Positions 6,341-8,716 of a stretch of DNA of 8,716 bases are shown here, one piece after another (within the stretch, counting starts at the first letter, position 1; every line of letters starts with the position of its first letter). This DNA is from Alphaproteobacteria bacterium MarineAlpha10_Bin2 (GTDB lineage Bacteria > Pseudomonadota > Alphaproteobacteria > UBA828), in contig PTKB01000108.1 in the NCBI GenBank assembly GCA_002937555.1, forward strand, positions 1 through 8,716. The letters run 5' to 3'. Made by a program: the position numbers and the translations under genes. Below the pieces are notes generated by a model. The model did no database searches. It was not told the origin of the DNA and saw only the letters and a list, made by a program, of their open reading frames with translations.

Positions 6341-6815
6341 CGATGCGCCAGCTTCCGTCGGCCTGGCGGCAGGCGGTGCCGTAAGCCTGTTGGGTTTCGC
6401 CGCCGATGGTGACGGTTTGCTGATATTCCCGGCACGGCTGGCCCGAATCCGTGTAGGACGTGCGGGTCGGCGTGATGGTGCCGCTGTTGCCGCTGTCGGG
6501 ATTGTTCCAGGTGCTGCTTTGGCCGGTCGGGTTGGTCTCAAGCGCCTGATCGGCGGTGCGCTCGGCATAGAGCTGGTCCGCCTTGTCGAGGGACTTACCG
6601 ACTTCAGAGCCGATAAAGAAGCCGAGGAGGGCGCCGACCGCAGTCGCCGCAAGCTGACCCGAGCCGCTGCCGATCTGCGCGCCGGCCAGGCCACCCAATG
6701 CGGCGCCGCCAAGCGATCCGAGTGTTTCCTTATCGCCGGCGTTTTGGCTACAGGCGCCGAGCCCGACCATGCCGGCCAGAGCGATGCCGAGGGCTGCATT
6801 TCTCACAAGTTTCAT
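6333..6815 (-). CDS. Glycine-zipper outer-membrane lipoprotein, 17-kDa surface antigen (RT0821/Lpp0805) type
   Basis: A 160-residue predicted lipoprotein. The signal peptide MKLVRNAALGIALAGMVGLGA is followed by lipobox LGAC with Cys22 as the lipidated residue. Residues about 33-70 form a glycine zipper of two short hydrophobic segments (SLGGAALGGLAGAQIGSG and ATAVGALLGFFIGSEVGK), then a charged KSLDKAD stretch. The C-terminal CREYQQTVTIGG and QQAYGTACRQADGSWRIVN carry the two cysteines and terminal Trp typical of the Rickettsia 17-kDa antigen family. A ribosome-binding GGAG lies 8 bases before the ATG at 6815. The coding end overlaps the hydrolase end by 8 bases, tail to tail. The role is presumably structural in the outer membrane. 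The gene is divergent from pdxH. Confidence 0.92.
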   Translation of the reverse strand: MKLVRNAALGIALAGMVGLGACSQNAGDKETLGSLGGAALGGLAGAQIGSGSGQLAATAVGALLGFFIGSEVGKSLDKADQLYAERTADQALETNPTGQSSTWNNPDSGNSGTITPTRTSYTDSGQPCREYQQTVTIGGETQQAYGTACRQADGSWRIVN

Positions 6816-6923
6816 GATCCAGTCTCCAATTTACGGTATTCCTCGCGCCGCATTGTCGCGCGTCACGTCTTAGCTATGGCAACAATACAGGTAAAATTAG
6901 CGAATTTCTGGATATAGCAATAA

Positions 6924-6956
6924 ATTGTGACGAATTTATGTATTCGTGATCACAAT
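6924..6956. promoter_or_regulatory. Imperfect dyad in the AT-rich lipoprotein-pdxH intergenic region
   Basis: The 213 bases between the divergent lipoprotein and pdxH starts are markedly AT-rich from about 6880 to 7020, as expected for promoters. Within them ATTGTGA (6924-6930) pairs with TCACAAT (6950-6956), and CGAAT (6931-6935) with ATTCG (6942-6946). The loop is TTATGT, with a three-base bulge TGA at 6947-6949. The TTGTGA/TCACAA half-sites recall CRP/FNR-type sites, but the spacing is too wide for a standard site. TGATCA (6947-6952) is itself a small palindrome. Operator or 5' leader hairpin are both possible. I could not settle on a -35/-10 pair for either gene. Confidence 0.4.
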
Positions 6957-7028
6957 ATGCCCCACGAGCGTTTCCGCCCTCGCGGCGATAGGGCGTTAAA
7001 ACAAAACAATAAAACGGAAGAAACCGGT

Positions 7029-7619
7029 ATGCCGATACGAGAGGACAAAGGCCCCTTCGAACTCTTCGCGGAATGGTATGAGGCGGCGGCGAATAGCGGA
7101 TTGGACGAGCCGACGGCGGTCAATCTGGCGACGGCGGACGCAGCCGGGCGTCCCAGTACGCGTATGGTTCTCTTGAAGGGCTATGACGAGAGCGGCTTCG
7201 TCTTCTACACCAACACCCAGAGCCGCAAGGGAAGCCAGCTCGACGCTAACCCGTTTGCCGCGATGTGTTTTTACTGGATGCCGCTCGGCCGCCAGGTACG
7301 TATCGAGGGGCCGGTTTCGCCGGTCGCAGCGGAAGAAGCAGACGCCTATTTCGCCTCGCGCCACAAAGACAGCCAGATCGGCGCCTGGGCGTCGAAGCAA
7401 TCGGCGCCCTTGGAAGGCAGGTTGGCCCTCGAAAAGCGGGTGGCCAAATACGTCCTCAAATTCGGTCTCGGCAAAGTGCCGCGCCCGGACTTCTGGTCGG
7501 GCTATCGCCTGGCGCCGGAGCGCATCGAATTCTGGCAGCACCGCCGGTCGCGCCTGCATGAGCGGCTGTTGTTCGAGCGCAGTGAGGCGGGCTGGGACAC
7601 ACAGCGACTCTTTCCTTAA
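7029..7619 (+). CDS. pdxH: Pyridoxamine/pyridoxine 5'-phosphate oxidase
   Basis: An FMN enzyme that oxidises pyridoxine or pyridoxamine 5'-phosphate to pyridoxal 5'-phosphate with oxygen, in vitamin B6 synthesis and salvage; acts as a cytosolic dimer. From the ATG at 7029 the protein has 196 residues, slightly shorter than E. coli PdxH (218). Conserved segments in order: AVNLATADAAGRPSTRMVLLK (about 30-50), GFVFYTNTQSRKGSQL (56-71), CFYWMPLGRQVRIEG (80-94), RHKDSQIGAWASKQS (111-125), and the C-terminal signature IEFWQHRRSRLHER (166-179) with the Arg175-x-His177 substrate pair. The start is set by GGAAG (7016-7020) eight bases upstream; the frame is open to 6927, but upstream ATGs lack a ribosome-binding site and the extra residues are not family-like. 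The FieF-like gene follows after 33 bases, probably in one transcript. Confidence 0.97.
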   Translation: MPIREDKGPFELFAEWYEAAANSGLDEPTAVNLATADAAGRPSTRMVLLKGYDESGFVFYTNTQSRKGSQLDANPFAAMCFYWMPLGRQVRIEGPVSPVAAEEADAYFASRHKDSQIGAWASKQSAPLEGRLALEKRVAKYVLKFGLGKVPRPDFWSGYRLAPERIEFWQHRRSRLHERLLFERSEAGWDTQRLFP

Positions 7620-7652
7620 TCGCCGCACGCGCTATCGCGCTAAACTGGGCGC

Positions 7653-8564
7653 ATGACAGCCGGCCCGATAACGAGCGACCATGCCAAGCGGCTCATGCGG
7701 CGCGCAACGACGGCTGCCGTTTGCGTCGCGCTGCTGCTGATCGCCGTCAAGCTTGCCGCCTGGCTGGTTACCGATTCCGTCAGCCTGTTGTCGTCGCTGG
7801 CCGATTCGGCAATGGATGCGCTGGCCTCGCTGGTCAATCTGCTCGCCGTGCGCCATGCCCTGCAACCCGCTGATTCGGAACATAGATTCGGCCATGGCAA
7901 GGCGGAGCCCCTGGCCGGGTTGGGGCAGGCGGCGCTCATCAGCGCGTCGGGCATCTATCTCATCGTCGAGGCGGTAGAGCGCCTGATCACACCGCGCGCC
8001 ATCGAACAGGGCGCCTTCGGGCTCGGTGTGATGGCGTTTTCGATTGCCGTTACCAGCGCCTTGGTGGCCTATCAGCGCTCCGTCGTCAGGCGTACCGATT
8101 CGCTGGCGATTCGCGCCGATTCGGTGCATTACGCCACCGACATCCTGGTCAATGCCGGCGTCATCGTCTCGCTTCTGCTGGTGATGTTCCTCGAATGGAA
8201 CGCCGCCGATCCGATCGTCGCGCTGATCATCGCCGGATTTATTATCTACAGCGCCTTCCGCATCGCGCGCGAATCGCTCAACCATCTGATGGACCGCGAA
8301 CTGCCCGACGCCGATCGCGATCGCATCAAGCAAATTGCGCTCGGCCACCCGGCGGTGATCGATTGCCACGATCTGAAAACCCGCGCCGCCGGCCTCAACA
8401 GTTTTATCCAGTTCCATATTTCGATGGATGGCGGTCTCACCCTCGACGACGCCCATGTCATTTCCGACGCGGTGGAGCTGGACATTCTCGCCGCCTTCCC
8501 CAACGCCGAAGTGATCATCTACGCCGATCCCGAAGGCGTCGAAGAACCGCGCCAGGAATTTTAG
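7653..8564 (+). CDS. Cation diffusion facilitator, FieF (YiiP)-like divalent metal exporter
   Basis: A 303-residue inner-membrane metal/proton antiporter of the CDF family, exporting Zn(II) and/or Fe(II). It closely follows E. coli FieF: six hydrophobic segments (about 20-40, 44-66, 89-110, 121-140, 160-180, 186-204) and a cytosolic C-terminal domain (about 212-292). The intramembrane metal site is complete: Asp51 and Asp55 (LADSAMDAL) and His159 and Asp163 (ADSVHYATD), equivalent to E. coli Asp45/Asp49/His153/Asp157. HRFGHGKAEPLAGL (77-90) and DCHDLKTRAAG (237-247) are family hallmarks. The start at 7653 has only a weak ribosome-binding site; Met15 in frame is an alternative. The gene lies 33 bases after pdxH and 26 bases before the SDR start, suggesting one rightward operon. 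The exact metal is not readable from sequence. Confidence 0.95.
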   Translation: MTAGPITSDHAKRLMRRATTAAVCVALLLIAVKLAAWLVTDSVSLLSSLADSAMDALASLVNLLAVRHALQPADSEHRFGHGKAEPLAGLGQAALISASGIYLIVEAVERLITPRAIEQGAFGLGVMAFSIAVTSALVAYQRSVVRRTDSLAIRADSVHYATDILVNAGVIVSLLLVMFLEWNAADPIVALIIAGFIIYSAFRIARESLNHLMDRELPDADRDRIKQIALGHPAVIDCHDLKTRAAGLNSFIQFHISMDGGLTLDDAHVISDAVELDILAAFPNAEVIIYADPEGVEEPRQEF

Positions 8565-8590
8565 CGGAGCAGGTCGATAGCGCGCCCTCA

Positions 8591-8716
8591 ATGAGACTCA
8601 GCGGAAAAAAAACGATCGTGACAGGAGCGGCCTCAGGCATCGGCCGCGAGACAGACGGCGACGCGCTTCGCCGCGGAAGGCGCCGCGGTGGTTTGCGCCG
8701 ATCTCGATGGCGACGG
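8591..8716 (+). CDS. Short-chain dehydrogenase/reductase, 5' fragment with apparent frameshift
   Basis: Only the first part of an SDR oxidoreductase is present before the window ends. MRLSGKKTIVTGAASGIGRE carries the Rossmann motif TGAASGIG for NAD(P) binding. The frame from 8591 then turns arginine-rich, while the frame of 8658 reads ATRFAAEGAAVVCADLDGD, an ordinary SDR continuation with the acidic Asp after strand 2 that usually favours NAD. The break lies at about 8651-8660 (sequence acagacggcg): one base, or four bases (for example an extra gacg), too many. This could be a sequencing or assembly error or a real mutation. The substrate cannot be assigned from the N-terminus alone. An A8 run (8605-8612) early in the gene keeps frame. 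Confidence 0.8.
   Translation, partial: MRLSGKKTIVTGAASGIGRETDGDALRRGRRRGGLRRSRWRR

Noticed and set aside
6996..7628. 210-codon minus-strand open frame opposite pdxH
   Set aside because: PdxH is unambiguous on the plus strand; the reverse product has no family features.
7632..8591. 319-codon minus-strand open frame opposite the FieF-like gene
   Set aside because: The plus strand encodes a complete CDF transporter with its full metal site; the reverse frame is a codon-bias shadow.

Overview
The window is GC-rich chromosomal DNA, densely packed with genes and with strong GC bias at third codon positions. It looks like an alphaproteobacterium. FabI, AroC, PdxH and a 17-kDa-antigen/RT0821-type glycine-zipper lipoprotein close together recall an arrangement I remember from Alphaproteobacteria (from memory, not searched). 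I see no tRNA, rRNA, CRISPR array, insertion sequence or phage gene.

Left part (1-2403). A truncated acyl-CoA dehydrogenase-fold gene reads leftward off the window edge. Divergent from it is a TTC38-family tetratricopeptide protein whose frame is broken by one extra base near 1919-1921. The TTC38 gene converges on the next cluster, with small hairpins in the gap.

Middle left (2394-4868). A tight leftward operon holds fabI (last steps of fatty acid elongation), aroC (end of the shikimate pathway) and a carboxymuconolactone-decarboxylase/AhpD-like protein. The gaps are 3 and 0 bases. A divergent promoter region (4869-5024) separates it from the rightward genes.

Middle right (5025-6340). Two rightward genes encode a 129-residue protein with a possible SCP2-like lipid-binding fold and an alpha/beta hydrolase. 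A striking 51-bp near-perfect palindrome sits between them. The hydrolase ends tail-to-tail, with an 8-bp overlap, against the leftward lipoprotein gene (6333-6815).

Right part (6816-8716). An AT-rich intergenic region with an imperfect dyad precedes pdxH (PLP synthesis/salvage). It is followed 33 bases later by a FieF-type cation diffusion facilitator and by the first codons of a short-chain dehydrogenase, which also appears frameshifted.

Most of the window is ordinary housekeeping. The parts most worth a second look are: the acyl-CoA dehydrogenase homologue with residues reminiscent of 3-sulfinopropionyl-CoA desulfinase (Arg85, Gln246); the 51-bp palindrome between the SCP2-like and hydrolase genes; the disrupted TTC38 gene; and the dyad upstream of pdxH. 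I did not find convincing evidence of a wholly new multi-gene system.
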